Below, one piece after another: positions 1 to 7,321 of a stretch of DNA of 64,000 bases. The translations under genes and the position numbers were made by a program. This stretch comes from Thetidibacter halocola (lineage in GTDB: Bacteria > Pseudomonadota > Alphaproteobacteria > Rhodobacterales > Rhodobacteraceae), in the NCBI RefSeq assembly GCF_018224955.1, contig NZ_JAGTUU010000001.1, positions 806,001 to 870,000 on the forward strand. The letters are read 5' to 3'. The notes under the pieces were generated by a model. That model was not told the origin of the DNA. It was given only the letters and a program-made list of their open reading frames with translations, and ran no database searches. Within the stretch, counting starts at the first letter, position 1. Each line of letters starts with the position of its first letter.

Positions 1-236
1 CGGGGTTCCTCGGGTTCCGAGGCGGCCAGCATCCCCATGCGGGCGCCAATCACGCTGAAGGCACAGAAGAACATCACCGCCAGCATCAGCAGACGCCCCT
101 CGGCCCGGCTGCGGGCGCGGTCGCGCATGTCCTCGTGGCGCAGGCGGCGGTTCTCGCGCTCGATGGCGTCGGGGTTCTCGCCCCGCTCGCGGGCTTCGAG
201 GATGCGCGCCAGCGGGCGCAGCGGCTTGCGGATCAT
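1..236 (-). CDS. ftsI: Peptidoglycan transpeptidase FtsI (PBP3), N-terminal part only
   Basis: The first 78 residues of a protein that runs off the left edge. It has a basic, Arg-rich cytoplasmic tail of about 48 residues followed by one hydrophobic segment (around LLMLAVMFFCAFSVIGARM), the layout of the membrane anchor of the class B septal transpeptidase FtsI. The catalytic domain lies outside the window, so the call rests on topology and on position directly after ftsL in an mraZ-rsmH-ftsL cluster. The ATG overlaps the ftsL stop as ATGA, implying translational coupling. Septal cross-linking at the division site is the known family role. Confidence 0.85.
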   Translation of the reverse strand, partial: MIRKPLRPLARILEARERGENPDAIERENRRLRHEDMRDRARSRAEGRLLMLAVMFFCAFSVIGARMGMLAASEPEEP

Positions 237-577
237 GGTTTCATCTCCGCGGTCGAGACGTCGACGGGCTGGGTGAACTCGATCTCTTCCGGCTGCGGAT
301 AGACGACCTGATCAACGTTGCCGAACTGCTCGGGCAGCAGCGGCAGCAGGCCAAGGCGGTCGAAATTCAGCTCGGCCAGGTCGCGCAGCCGATCGGGACG
401 GTTCAGATAGGCCCATTCGGCGCGCAGGATCGCCAGCCGTTCGCGCGCCTCGCCGATGTCGCGGCGCAGGGTCTCGACACGATCCAGCTCTGCCTGTGTG
501 GTATAGTTCTCGCGATAGGCCCAGAAGCCCGAGGCGATGACCGCGCAGGCGGTCAGCAGGAAGAGAAGCGAGCGCAT
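233..577 (-). CDS. ftsL: Cell division protein FtsL
   Basis: A 114-aa bitopic membrane protein: a short N-terminus, one transmembrane segment at about residues 3-21, then a heptad-rich coiled coil (about 28-60) and a Pro/acidic C-terminal tail. This is the size and layout of alphaproteobacterial FtsL, which bridges FtsB and the FtsW-FtsI synthase. The ATG at 577 is chosen over an upstream in-frame ATG because AAGGAG sits 8 bases before it and the hydrophobic segment follows at once. It lies between rsmH and ftsI, as in dcw clusters, with a 34-bp gap to rsmH and an ATGA overlap with ftsI. Sequence identity is weak, as is usual for FtsL. Confidence 0.85.
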   Translation of the reverse strand: MRSLLFLLTACAVIASGFWAYRENYTTQAELDRVETLRRDIGEARERLAILRAEWAYLNRPDRLRDLAELNFDRLGLLPLLPEQFGNVDQVVYPQPEEIEFTQPVDVSTAEMKP

Positions 578-611
578 GGGGCAGTCTCCTTGCGTGTGCC
601 TTGTGTCGCGG

Positions 612-1589
612 TCACGTCCAGTCCCCCGTGACCATGGGCATGTCGAGGTCGCCAGCTGCGATGGCCTCTGCCGGCACGTCGGTCCGCCGCGCCACGCGCA
701 GCTTGGCCGAACGCGCCCGAGGGTTGGCGGCCAGTTCCCCGGCATCGGCGCCGACAGCCTTTTTCGTGATCATCTCGAACGGCCGGGTGATTTCCGGTGT
801 CTCGTCGGAATAGCGGTTCACATGGGTCTTTTTCTCGGCATGGGCCTGGAAGAAGCGTTTCACCATCCGGTCCTCGACCGAGTGGAACGTCACGACGGCC
901 AGCCGCCCGCCCGGTTTCAGCACGCGTTCGGCGGCCATCAGCCCCTGCCACAGCGCCTCGTATTCACCGTTCACCGCGATGCGCAGCGCCTGGAAACTGC
1001 GGGTCGCCGGGTGGCTCTGCCCCGGCTTCTGGCGCGGCAGGCACGAGGCGACGATCTCGGCCAGTTGCCCGGTCGTGGCGATGGGCGCCTCGGAGCGCGT
1101 CCGCACGATCGCCTTGGCGATCCGGCGCGAGGCGCGTTCCTCTCCGTAGACATACAGGATGTCGGCCAGGGCGGTTTCCCCGGCGGTGTTCACCAGGTCG
1201 GCGGCCGAGGGCCCCTGCTGGCTCATCCGCATGTCGAGCGGCCCGTCGCGCATGAAGCTGAAGCCGCGTTCCGCCCGGTCGAGCTGCATCGAGGACACGC
1301 CGAGGTCCAGCACAACGCCGTCGACCGCGTCGGCGACGGTGTCCATCCGGGCAAAGTTGCCCTCGACCACCGTCATGCGGTCGGCATAGGGGCCGATCCA
1401 GTCCAGCGCCATGTCCAGCGCGTCGGGGTCGCGGTCGATAGCGATCACCCGGTCGGCGCCGGCATCCAGAAGCCCGCGCGTATAGCCGCCCGCCCCCATC
1501 GTGCCGTCGATCCAGATGCCTTCTACCGGGGCGACAGCCTCGAGCAAGGGTCCGAGAAGAACGGGGATATGCGGCGCGGCGCCGGCCAC
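612..1589 (-). CDS. rsmH: 16S rRNA (cytosine1402-N4)-methyltransferase RsmH (MraW)
   Basis: A 325-aa SAM-dependent methyltransferase that adds the N4-methyl group to C1402 in the decoding centre of 16S rRNA. The N-terminal HIPVLL motif, the SAM-binding glycine loop [13 protein letters not shown] (about 27-39), VVLDLGVSS (about 92-100), and the C-terminal [10 protein letters not shown] and KLRVARR blocks are all typical. Length matches the family. The start is GTG, immediately after the mraZ stop (TAG-GTG), with the AGGAGG ribosome site lying inside the last mraZ codons. This predicts strict coupling with mraZ. Confidence 0.97.
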   Translation of the reverse strand: MAGAAPHIPVLLGPLLEAVAPVEGIWIDGTMGAGGYTRGLLDAGADRVIAIDRDPDALDMALDWIGPYADRMTVVEGNFARMDTVADAVDGVVLDLGVSSMQLDRAERGFSFMRDGPLDMRMSQQGPSAADLVNTAGETALADILYVYGEERASRRIAKAIVRTRSEAPIATTGQLAEIVASCLPRQKPGQSHPATRSFQALRIAVNGEYEALWQGLMAAERVLKPGGRLAVVTFHSVEDRMVKRFFQAHAEKKTHVNRYSDETPEITRPFEMITKKAVGADAGELAANPRARSAKLRVARRTDVPAEAIAAGDLDMPMVTGDWT

Positions 1590-2099
1590 CTAGGCCTCCT
1601 CCTCTTCCTCGTCGAGCAGCTGGAGCGGATCGAAATCCGCGGGCAGCTCGTCCAGGTAATTCTCGGTCGCGTCCAGTTCGGCCTCGTAGGTCTCGGGATG
1701 CCAGATCTGGAACGTATCGACGTTCGACGCGAAATAGGCCTCGCCCTCGATGCCGATCTTCTCGCGCAGGCGCGCGGGCAGGACGATGCGGCCGGTATCG
1801 TCCACGCTGGTCGTCACGGACTGGGTCGAGAACAGGCGCTCCAGCAGGCGGCGCTTCTGGCTGCCGCGCGGCATGCCAGAGATGCGATCCTCGACCTTTT
1901 CCATCTCTTCGATGGTGTAGCATTCCAGGTATTTGCGGCGATGATCGCCATAGACGATCACGAAATTGGGGCTCAGCCCGTCGGTCCAGTCGGGATCTCC
2001 AGCCTCGAGGACACGGCGAAACGAGGCGGGTATGCTGACCCGCCCCTTGCCGTCCACCTTGTGACGGCCTTCGCCTCTGAACCTCAGCCTGCGGCCCAC
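1590..2099 (-). CDS. mraZ: Transcriptional regulator MraZ
   Basis: A 169-aa protein with the two AbrB/SpoVT-like half-domains of MraZ: KVDGKGRVSIPASFR (about 14-28) and DDTGRIVLPARLRE (about 100-113). MraZ is a ring-forming DNA-binding protein that controls its own dcw operon. The usual TGGGN repeat array was not obvious in the leader. The tail is strongly acidic (DEEEEEA) and its codons carry the ribosome site of rsmH. The start is GTG. First gene of the leftward division/cell-wall cluster. Confidence 0.95.
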   Translation of the reverse strand: MGRRLRFRGEGRHKVDGKGRVSIPASFRRVLEAGDPDWTDGLSPNFVIVYGDHRRKYLECYTIEEMEKVEDRISGMPRGSQKRRLLERLFSTQSVTTSVDDTGRIVLPARLREKIGIEGEAYFASNVDTFQIWHPETYEAELDATENYLDELPADFDPLQLLDEEEEEA

Positions 2100-2150
2100 A
2101 CTGTTGTCCCTCTGGCCCTTCGGACCTTGTTCCTGCCCCCGAAACGAAAT

Positions 2151-2188
2151 GCGGCGGGTTGATCAGCTGCCATTGATCAACCCGCCGC
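2151..2188 (-). promoter_or_regulatory. Perfect 15-bp inverted repeat in the mraZ leader
   Basis: The arms GCGGCGGGTTGATCA (2151-2165) and TGATCAACCCGCCGC (2174-2188) are exact reverse complements with an 8-base loop. The structure lies about 50 bases upstream of the mraZ GTG. On the minus strand it is followed by a short T-rich stretch (ATTTCGTTTCGG), not a clean U-tract. It could be a leader attenuator or terminator for readthrough, or a dimeric operator containing TTGATCA. No gene ends here on the minus strand, so a plain gene terminator is less likely. Confidence 0.6.
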
Positions 2189-2429
2189 CTGACCCGCTGA
2201 GCGGGTGTCTCCGACTGCGCGCGCCATCTGGGGGGATGTCTGCTCGCCCGCGCGCCGGATCCTGTTGTCACGATGAAGGGCGGTGCCTGTATGAAGCCTG
2301 CTCTTGCTTTGTTTTTTGGATCGTTGCGGGGTCGTTTGCTGCCCCTGTCCGTCCCTCATCGTGTGAACAAGGGATGGCATGGGAATTCATGGTAATCAAC
2401 TGTTATTTTCGGGAATTCGACACTTCATG

Positions 2430-2519
2430 TTGTCCACAGCCCCTGTGGAAAACTAGATGTTGCGACAAGTTTTCGTGAAAACTTGGCACCAATGGTGGAT
2501 AAACTTTAGTTTATACACA
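2430..2519. other. DnaA-box-like cluster in AT-rich intergenic DNA
   Basis: Between mraZ and tatD lies about 700 bp with no credible gene. Its AT-rich core holds TTGTCCACA (2430-2438), TGTGGAAAA (2444-2452, reverse orientation), GGTGGATAA (2494-2502, reverse) and TTATACACA (2511-2519). The last fits the TTATNCACA DnaA box exactly; the other three differ from it at one position. A 9-bp inverted repeat with a 2-base centre (2466-2485) sits between them. Two GANTC sites (2641-2645, 2652-2656) follow. This could be a replication origin, a DnaA titration site or a DnaA-controlled promoter for the divergent mraZ and tatD. The rest of the gap shows no further structure beyond the hairpin at 2151-2188. 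Confidence 0.5.
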
Positions 2520-2795
2520 ATATGTAGATCTCGATCCGGAAAAGCCGCCCGCCCACGAAATCCCGAAAAAAACCTGGGCAGACGTGGAGCACGGGTAGGA
2601 AACGCAGGCCGATGCGCCCTGAAATCAGGCATTTTCGGTCGAATCAATGCTGAATCCGGGTGAGGCCCGGCATTGCGCCCATGATTTCCCATGACACCGC
2701 CCCATGAAATCCGGCGACCCATGCAATCCCATCGGCGCGCCGCTCTCTTGACCCTCACGCGCCTGCCCGATACCTCCCGCTGCGGAGGGCGCGCC

Positions 2796-3593
2796 ATGAT
2801 CACCGACAGCCACTGCCATCTGGATTTTCCCGATTTCGACGACACGCGGACGCAGGTCGTCGAAAACGCCGTGGCGGCGGGGGTGACACGGATGATCACG
2901 ATCTGCACCCGCCTGCGCAAGGAACCCCAGGTCCGCGCCATCGCCGAGGCGCATGCCCCGGTCTTCTACGCCGCCGGGACCCACCCGATGAGCGCCGCCG
3001 AGGAACCGATGGCCACGGTCGACCAGTTCAAGACAATCGCGCAGCACCCAAAAATGGTTGGCATCGGCGAGACCGGGCTCGACTATCACTATACGGCTGA
3101 CAGCGCCGAGGTGCAGCGCCAGAGCCTGCGTGTCCATATCGAGGCGGCGCAGGAAACCGGCCTGCCGCTGATCATCCACGCCCGCGACGCCGACGCCGAC
3201 ATGGCGCGCATCCTGACCGAGGGATTCCGCGCGCAGCCCTATTCTTGTGTCATGCATTGTTTTTCGTCCTCCGCCGAATTGGGGCGGGCCGCGCTCGACC
3301 TCGGCTTCTACCTGTCCATGTCGGGCATCGCCGCCTTCCCCAGGTCGCAGGAGTTGCGCGACATCTTCGCCGCAGTCCCGCTGGACCGCGTCCTGGTGGA
3401 AACCGACAGCCCCTATCTCGCGCCGCCACCCTATCGCGGCAAGCGCAACGAACCCGCCTACGTGGTACACACCGCGCGCGTCGGCGCAGAGATCTTCGGC
3501 CTGGACCTCGAGGATTTCGCCGCTGCGACCGAGGCCAATTTCGACCGGCTCTTCGCCAAGGCCGCCGCCTGGACGCCGGAGGCGACCGCATGA
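2796..3593 (+). CDS. TatD-family metal-dependent hydrolase (DNase)
   Basis: A 265-aa TIM-barrel amidohydrolase-like nuclease. Metal ligands are visible in order: DSHCHLDF (4-11), GETGLDY near residue 91, IIHARDAD, CVMHCFSS, and ETDSPYLAPPPYRGKRN towards the end. TatD enzymes are Mg-dependent 3'-5' exonucleases or deacylase-like hydrolases; the exact substrate is not predictable. The ATG at 2796 is preferred over the upstream in-frame ATG at 2691 because the conserved N-terminus starts there and GGAGGGC precedes it. Coupled by ATGA overlap to the MBL hydrolase gene, a common alphaproteobacterial pair. The tmk, holB and metG genes often found upstream are absent. Confidence 0.93.
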   Translation: MITDSHCHLDFPDFDDTRTQVVENAVAAGVTRMITICTRLRKEPQVRAIAEAHAPVFYAAGTHPMSAAEEPMATVDQFKTIAQHPKMVGIGETGLDYHYTADSAEVQRQSLRVHIEAAQETGLPLIIHARDADADMARILTEGFRAQPYSCVMHCFSSSAELGRAALDLGFYLSMSGIAAFPRSQELRDIFAAVPLDRVLVETDSPYLAPPPYRGKRNEPAYVVHTARVGAEIFGLDLEDFAAATEANFDRLFAKAAAWTPEATA

Positions 3594-4390
3594 GTGGAGA
3601 ATTGCGGTTCATCATCCTCGGCTGCGGATCGTCCGGCGGCGTGCCACGCCTTGGCGGCCACTGGGGCGAGTGCGATCCGAAAAACCCAAGGAACCGCCGC
3701 CGCCGCTGTTCCATGCTGATCGAACGCGAAACCGAAGGCGGCATCACCCGCGTACTGATAGACACCTCGCCCGACATGCGCGAGCAACTGCTCGACGCCG
3801 GCATCGGCACGCTGGATGCGGTGATCTGGACGCACAGCCATGCCGACCACGTGCACGGACTCGACGACCTGCGGCAGGTCGTCTTCAACACCCGCAAGCG
3901 GCTGAACGTCTGGGCCGATGGCGCCACGCAGAACGACCTGTTCTCGCGCTTCGGCTACGCTTTCGTGCAACCCGAAGGGTCGCCCTATCCGCCGATCCTG
4001 CGGATGCACACGATCGACGGGCCGGTGACGATCGAAGGCGCGGGCGGCGCGGTCACGCTGACCCCCTTCAAGGTCAACCATGGCAGCATCGACGCGCTGG
4101 GTTTCCGGATCGGACCCCTCGCCTACCTGCCCGACGTGGCCACCATCCCCGACGCGGTCTGGCCGATGCTGGAAAACCTCGACTGCTGGGTGCTGGATGC
4201 GCTGCGCCGCAAGCCGCATCCGACCCACGCCCATCTCGACCTTTCGCTGGAATGGATCGCCCGCGCCGCACCGCGCCGCGCCGTGCTGACCAACATGCAC
4301 CTTGAACTGGACTACGCCACGGTCGAGGCCGAAACCCCCGACAATGTCACCCCGGCCCATGACGGCATGGTCATCCGCTATGCGCTCTGA
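3590..4390 (+). CDS. MBL-fold metallohydrolase, PhnP-like
   Basis: A 266-aa metallo-beta-lactamase-fold protein. It starts LRFIILGCGSSGGVPR and carries the metal motif THSHADHVHGLDDLR, with later His/Asp ligands (KVNHGS, HPTHAHLDLS). The GCGSSGG start and HGLDDLR extension are typical of the PhnP-like branch (cyclic phosphodiesterases). No phosphonate genes are nearby, so a role in C-P lyase metabolism is not supported; the constant pairing with tatD suggests nucleotide or nucleic-acid turnover. It overlaps tatD by ATGA. Confidence 0.88.
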   Translation: MSGELRFIILGCGSSGGVPRLGGHWGECDPKNPRNRRRRCSMLIERETEGGITRVLIDTSPDMREQLLDAGIGTLDAVIWTHSHADHVHGLDDLRQVVFNTRKRLNVWADGATQNDLFSRFGYAFVQPEGSPYPPILRMHTIDGPVTIEGAGGAVTLTPFKVNHGSIDALGFRIGPLAYLPDVATIPDAVWPMLENLDCWVLDALRRKPHPTHAHLDLSLEWIARAAPRRAVLTNMHLELDYATVEAETPDNVTPAHDGMVIRYAL

Positions 4391-4575
4391 CGCAGGGCGC
4401 ATCGGACACGCCCGCGCCGCCGCCAGCCTCGTCAGCGGGATCGATGCGCGACGCCCCCCCGTTCATCCTGCCCGGAAAACTCCCGACGCAGGCCCTCGCA
4501 CAAGCCACGGGCAGGCCGCCGGAAGGCGGGGCGCAACGCTGCCACCGAGACAATCCGCCGGCGCGGCCCGCTGAC

Positions 4576-5511
4576 ATGCAGGCCCTGCTCGAGGTCATCA
4601 TGCCCGTCTTCCTGTTGATCGGCGCGGGCTATGCCGCGGTCTGGCGCGGCTGGTTTCCCGACAGCGCCATCGACGGGCTGATGATCTTCACGCAGAACTT
4701 TGCGATCCCCTGCCTGCTGTTCCGCGCGATCTGGACGCTCGACCTCGGGCCTGATTTCGACCCCTGGCTGCTGGTCAGCTTCTACACCGGCTCCGCCACG
4801 AGCTTTGCCGTCGGGCTGCTCGGCGCGCGCATCCTGTTCGGCCGCGACTGGCAGGATGCCGTTGCCATCGGCTTCTGCTGCCTGTTCACGAATTCCCTTA
4901 TCCTTGGCCTGCCGATCACCGAGCGCGCCTATGGCGCCGATGCGCTGGCCGCCAATTACGTCATCATCGCGATGCATTCGCCCTTCTGCTACGGCGTCGG
5001 TATCACCGCGATGGAACTGGTGCGCGCCCGCGCCGCCGGAACCCCGAACCGGCACCTGCCGGGCACCGTGGCCAAGGCGATGTTCCGCAACGCGCTGGTC
5101 ATCGGGATCGGGCTGGGGCTGATCGCCAACCTCGCGAACCTGAGCCTGCCCACGACCGCGACCGACGCGCTCGACATGATGATCCGCGCCGCCCTGCCCA
5201 CCGCGCTGTTCGGCATGGGCGGAGTCCTGTGCCGTTACCGGCCGCAGGGCGACGGGCGGGTGATCGCCTTCATCTGCGTCGTGACACTGATTCTGCATCC
5301 GGCGATCACATGGACGATGGGCGCGCTTGGCGGGCTGGCGCAGCCGGCCTTCCGCTCGGCCGTTCTGACGGCGGCCATGGCGCCGGGGATCAACGCCTAT
5401 GTCTTTGCCAACATGTATGGCCGGGCCCGCCGGGTTGTCGCATCGGCCGTCCTGCTGGCCACCGGGCTGTCGGTGCTGACCGCGTGGGTCTGGCTGAGCC
5501 TGCTGCCATGA
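4576..5511 (+). CDS. AEC-family transporter (auxin efflux carrier type)
   Basis: A 311-aa integral membrane protein with about ten hydrophobic segments beginning MQALLEVIMPVFLLIGAGY, the usual opening of AEC carriers, which export or exchange small carboxylates and related metabolites. Substrate unknown. The ORF is open back to 4444, but the upstream 44 codons are Pro/Gly/Arg-rich and non-conserved in character, so the ATG at 4576 is chosen. About 185 bp of unremarkable sequence separate it from the MBL gene. Followed on the same strand by a DMT carrier 50 bp downstream. Confidence 0.85.
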   Translation: MQALLEVIMPVFLLIGAGYAAVWRGWFPDSAIDGLMIFTQNFAIPCLLFRAIWTLDLGPDFDPWLLVSFYTGSATSFAVGLLGARILFGRDWQDAVAIGFCCLFTNSLILGLPITERAYGADALAANYVIIAMHSPFCYGVGITAMELVRARAAGTPNRHLPGTVAKAMFRNALVIGIGLGLIANLANLSLPTTATDALDMMIRAALPTALFGMGGVLCRYRPQGDGRVIAFICVVTLILHPAITWTMGALGGLAQPAFRSAVLTAAMAPGINAYVFANMYGRARRVVASAVLLATGLSVLTAWVWLSLLP

Positions 5512-5560
5512 GGTCGTTTTCGGGCCAGACCGATCGGCGCGGCCGGGGCAGTTTGCTGCC

Positions 5561-6499
5561 ATGACAGCCGTCCCGCACACTCCCGAACACGACCGCACCG
5601 CGCTTGGCATCCTCTGCATGCTGGGATTTTGCATCCTCGCCCCGATGATGGACGCCTTCGCCAAGGCGACCCCGTCCGAGGTGCCGCTGGGCCAGATCCT
5701 TGCCGCACGCTTTACCGTGCAGGCGGCAATCCTCGTGCCGCTGGCCTGGCTGGCGGGCCTGGGCGGCTGGCCGTCGCGGCGCGACATCATGCTCCACCTG
5801 GGACGAGGGTTCGCGCTGCTGGCGGCGACGGGCTGCTTTTTCGCCGCGATCCGGCATATGCCCATCGCCGATGCGCTTGCCATCTTCTTTGTCGAGCCCT
5901 TCATCCTGACGCTGATGGGCGCGGTCTTTCTCAAGGAGGCCGTGGGCTGGCGCCGCCTGGCCGCCTGCGCCACGGGCTTTGCCGGGGCGCTGCTGGTGAT
6001 CCGCCCGGGGCTGGGCGATCTGGGCCTCGTCACCCTGCTGCCACTGGGCACCGCGCTGCTGTTCGCGGTCTACATGCTGCTGACCCGCTCGATGTCGCAA
6101 CGGCTGCACCCGGTCGCTTTGCAGGCGCATACCGCGCTGGCCGCCTGCCTGCTGATCCTGCCGCCGCTGGTCCTGATGGATGGCAGCGGCAGCGCGCTGT
6201 TCGATCCGATCCTCCCCGAGGGGCGCGCGCTCTGGACGCTGGCGGGCGTCGGCGTGATCGCCACCGTGTCGCACCTGTTCATCACACTTGCACTGCGCTT
6301 TGCCCCAGCGGCCACCGTCGCGCCACTGCAATACTTGGAAATCGTGGGCGCCACCGTGATCGGCTTTTTCGCCTTCGGGGATTTCCCCGAGCCACTGACC
6401 TGGGTGGGCATCGCCGTGATCGTGGCCTCGGGTCTTTATGTCTTTGCGCGCGAACGGGCCCGGGGCACCCCGGTCGACCGGCCGCCGCCGGCCCCCTAG
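5561..6499 (+). CDS. DMT superfamily (EamA-like) transporter
   Basis: A 312-aa protein with ten predicted membrane spans in two EamA halves: first half from about residue 14 (ILCMLGFCILAPMMDAFAK), second from about 155. The second half ends with the typical LEIVGATVIGFFAFGDFPEPLTW stretch, interrupted here only for length. DMT exporters of this type handle amino acids, nucleosides or other metabolites; the substrate is not predictable. The C-terminus overlaps the convergent thiamine pyrophosphokinase gene by 4 bp, leaving no room for a separate terminator. Confidence 0.88.
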   Translation: MTAVPHTPEHDRTALGILCMLGFCILAPMMDAFAKATPSEVPLGQILAARFTVQAAILVPLAWLAGLGGWPSRRDIMLHLGRGFALLAATGCFFAAIRHMPIADALAIFFVEPFILTLMGAVFLKEAVGWRRLAACATGFAGALLVIRPGLGDLGLVTLLPLGTALLFAVYMLLTRSMSQRLHPVALQAHTALAACLLILPPLVLMDGSGSALFDPILPEGRALWTLAGVGVIATVSHLFITLALRFAPAATVAPLQYLEIVGATVIGFFAFGDFPEPLTWVGIAVIVASGLYVFARERARGTPVDRPPPAP

Positions 6500-7182
6500 G
6501 ACCGCGCGGGCCAGCCCTCCGGCGCGTCTTTCAGCGCAGCGCGCAACTCGTCCAGCGCCGTAACCGGCAGGATCAGCGCCATCAGCGCCGCGTCCATCTC
6601 CAGCAGCACCGGCCCAGAGACCGCGTTCGACGTGCCCACCCGGCCACCGGGGGCAAAGCGGATCCCGTCGATCGGCCAGCGCAACCCCTCGGACCGCCCG
6701 CCGACCGGACCCAGCGGCCAGAGAGACAGGCGCGATCCGGGTTCGATCGCAAGATGCAGGGACGGCGGGCACAGCATGACTACATCCTCGCGCCCGACCA
6801 GGATGCAGCGCCGCTCGGGGCGTCCCGCCAGCACGGTCAGCGCCGCCAGTTGGTGATCCAGCCGCGCGCCGAGAAAGCCGTAGCCGAGGATCAGCGGCGC
6901 CTCGATGTTACGCAGGCACTTGTCGAAATCGGTGCTGTCCTGCTCCTCTATCCGGTGCACGACGCCCGGCGGCAGGCCGTCCAACGCTGCAGTCGCCAAC
7001 GAGTCCATGTCGCCGATCACCGCCTCGGGGACCAGCCCGCGAGACAGAAGCCGGGCCGCGCCACCGTCCGCCGCGACCGCGGGCAAACCCTCGGTCAAGG
7101 CCGCATTCAAGGCATCTTCCGGGCAGTCCCCGCCCCCGACCAGCAGGACTGGCGTCGATTTGCGAACAATTGCTGGTTTCAT
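6496..7182 (-). CDS. thiN: Thiamine diphosphokinase
   Basis: A 228-aa enzyme that transfers pyrophosphate from ATP to thiamine, giving thiamine diphosphate. Motifs: GGGDCP near the N-terminus, VAADGGA (about 36-42), IGDMDS (about 56-61), EQDSTDFDKCL (about 79-89) and GARLDHQLA (about 105). These match the TPK catalytic domain; the C-terminal beta-sandwich for thiamine binding includes GTSNAVSG. Monocistronic, divergent from the acidic protein gene and convergent with the DMT carrier. The upstream spacer contains no THI-box-like CTGAGA, so a TPP riboswitch is not supported. Confidence 0.93.
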   Translation of the reverse strand: MKPAIVRKSTPVLLVGGGDCPEDALNAALTEGLPAVAADGGAARLLSRGLVPEAVIGDMDSLATAALDGLPPGVVHRIEEQDSTDFDKCLRNIEAPLILGYGFLGARLDHQLAALTVLAGRPERRCILVGREDVVMLCPPSLHLAIEPGSRLSLWPLGPVGGRSEGLRWPIDGIRFAPGGRVGTSNAVSGPVLLEMDAALMALILPVTALDELRAALKDAPEGWPARS

Positions 7183-7321
7183 GGCCTATTAATGGCAAAG
7201 GGGGAAACAGACCACAATCAGGCCACGAAATGATACGCTCGTGTTCACAGATTCGGTCAGCTTTGGTCTAGGTAAGCGTGGTAAACACACTGTTGCACGA
7301 AGAAACAAAGTGAGCAGTCCC

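Noticed and set aside
537-2162. A 541-aa plus-strand frame across mraZ and rsmH
   Set aside because: Antisense to two unmistakable conserved genes; translation is His/Arg/Gly-rich without features.
4432-6772. Overlapping 539- and 460-aa minus-strand frames opposite the AEC and DMT carriers
   Set aside because: Hydrophilic Arg/Gln/Gly-rich shadows of hydrophobic membrane-protein codons.
7183-7321. Possible TPP riboswitch upstream of thiN
   Set aside because: No THI-box core such as CTGAGA and no room for the full fold together with the divergent promoter.
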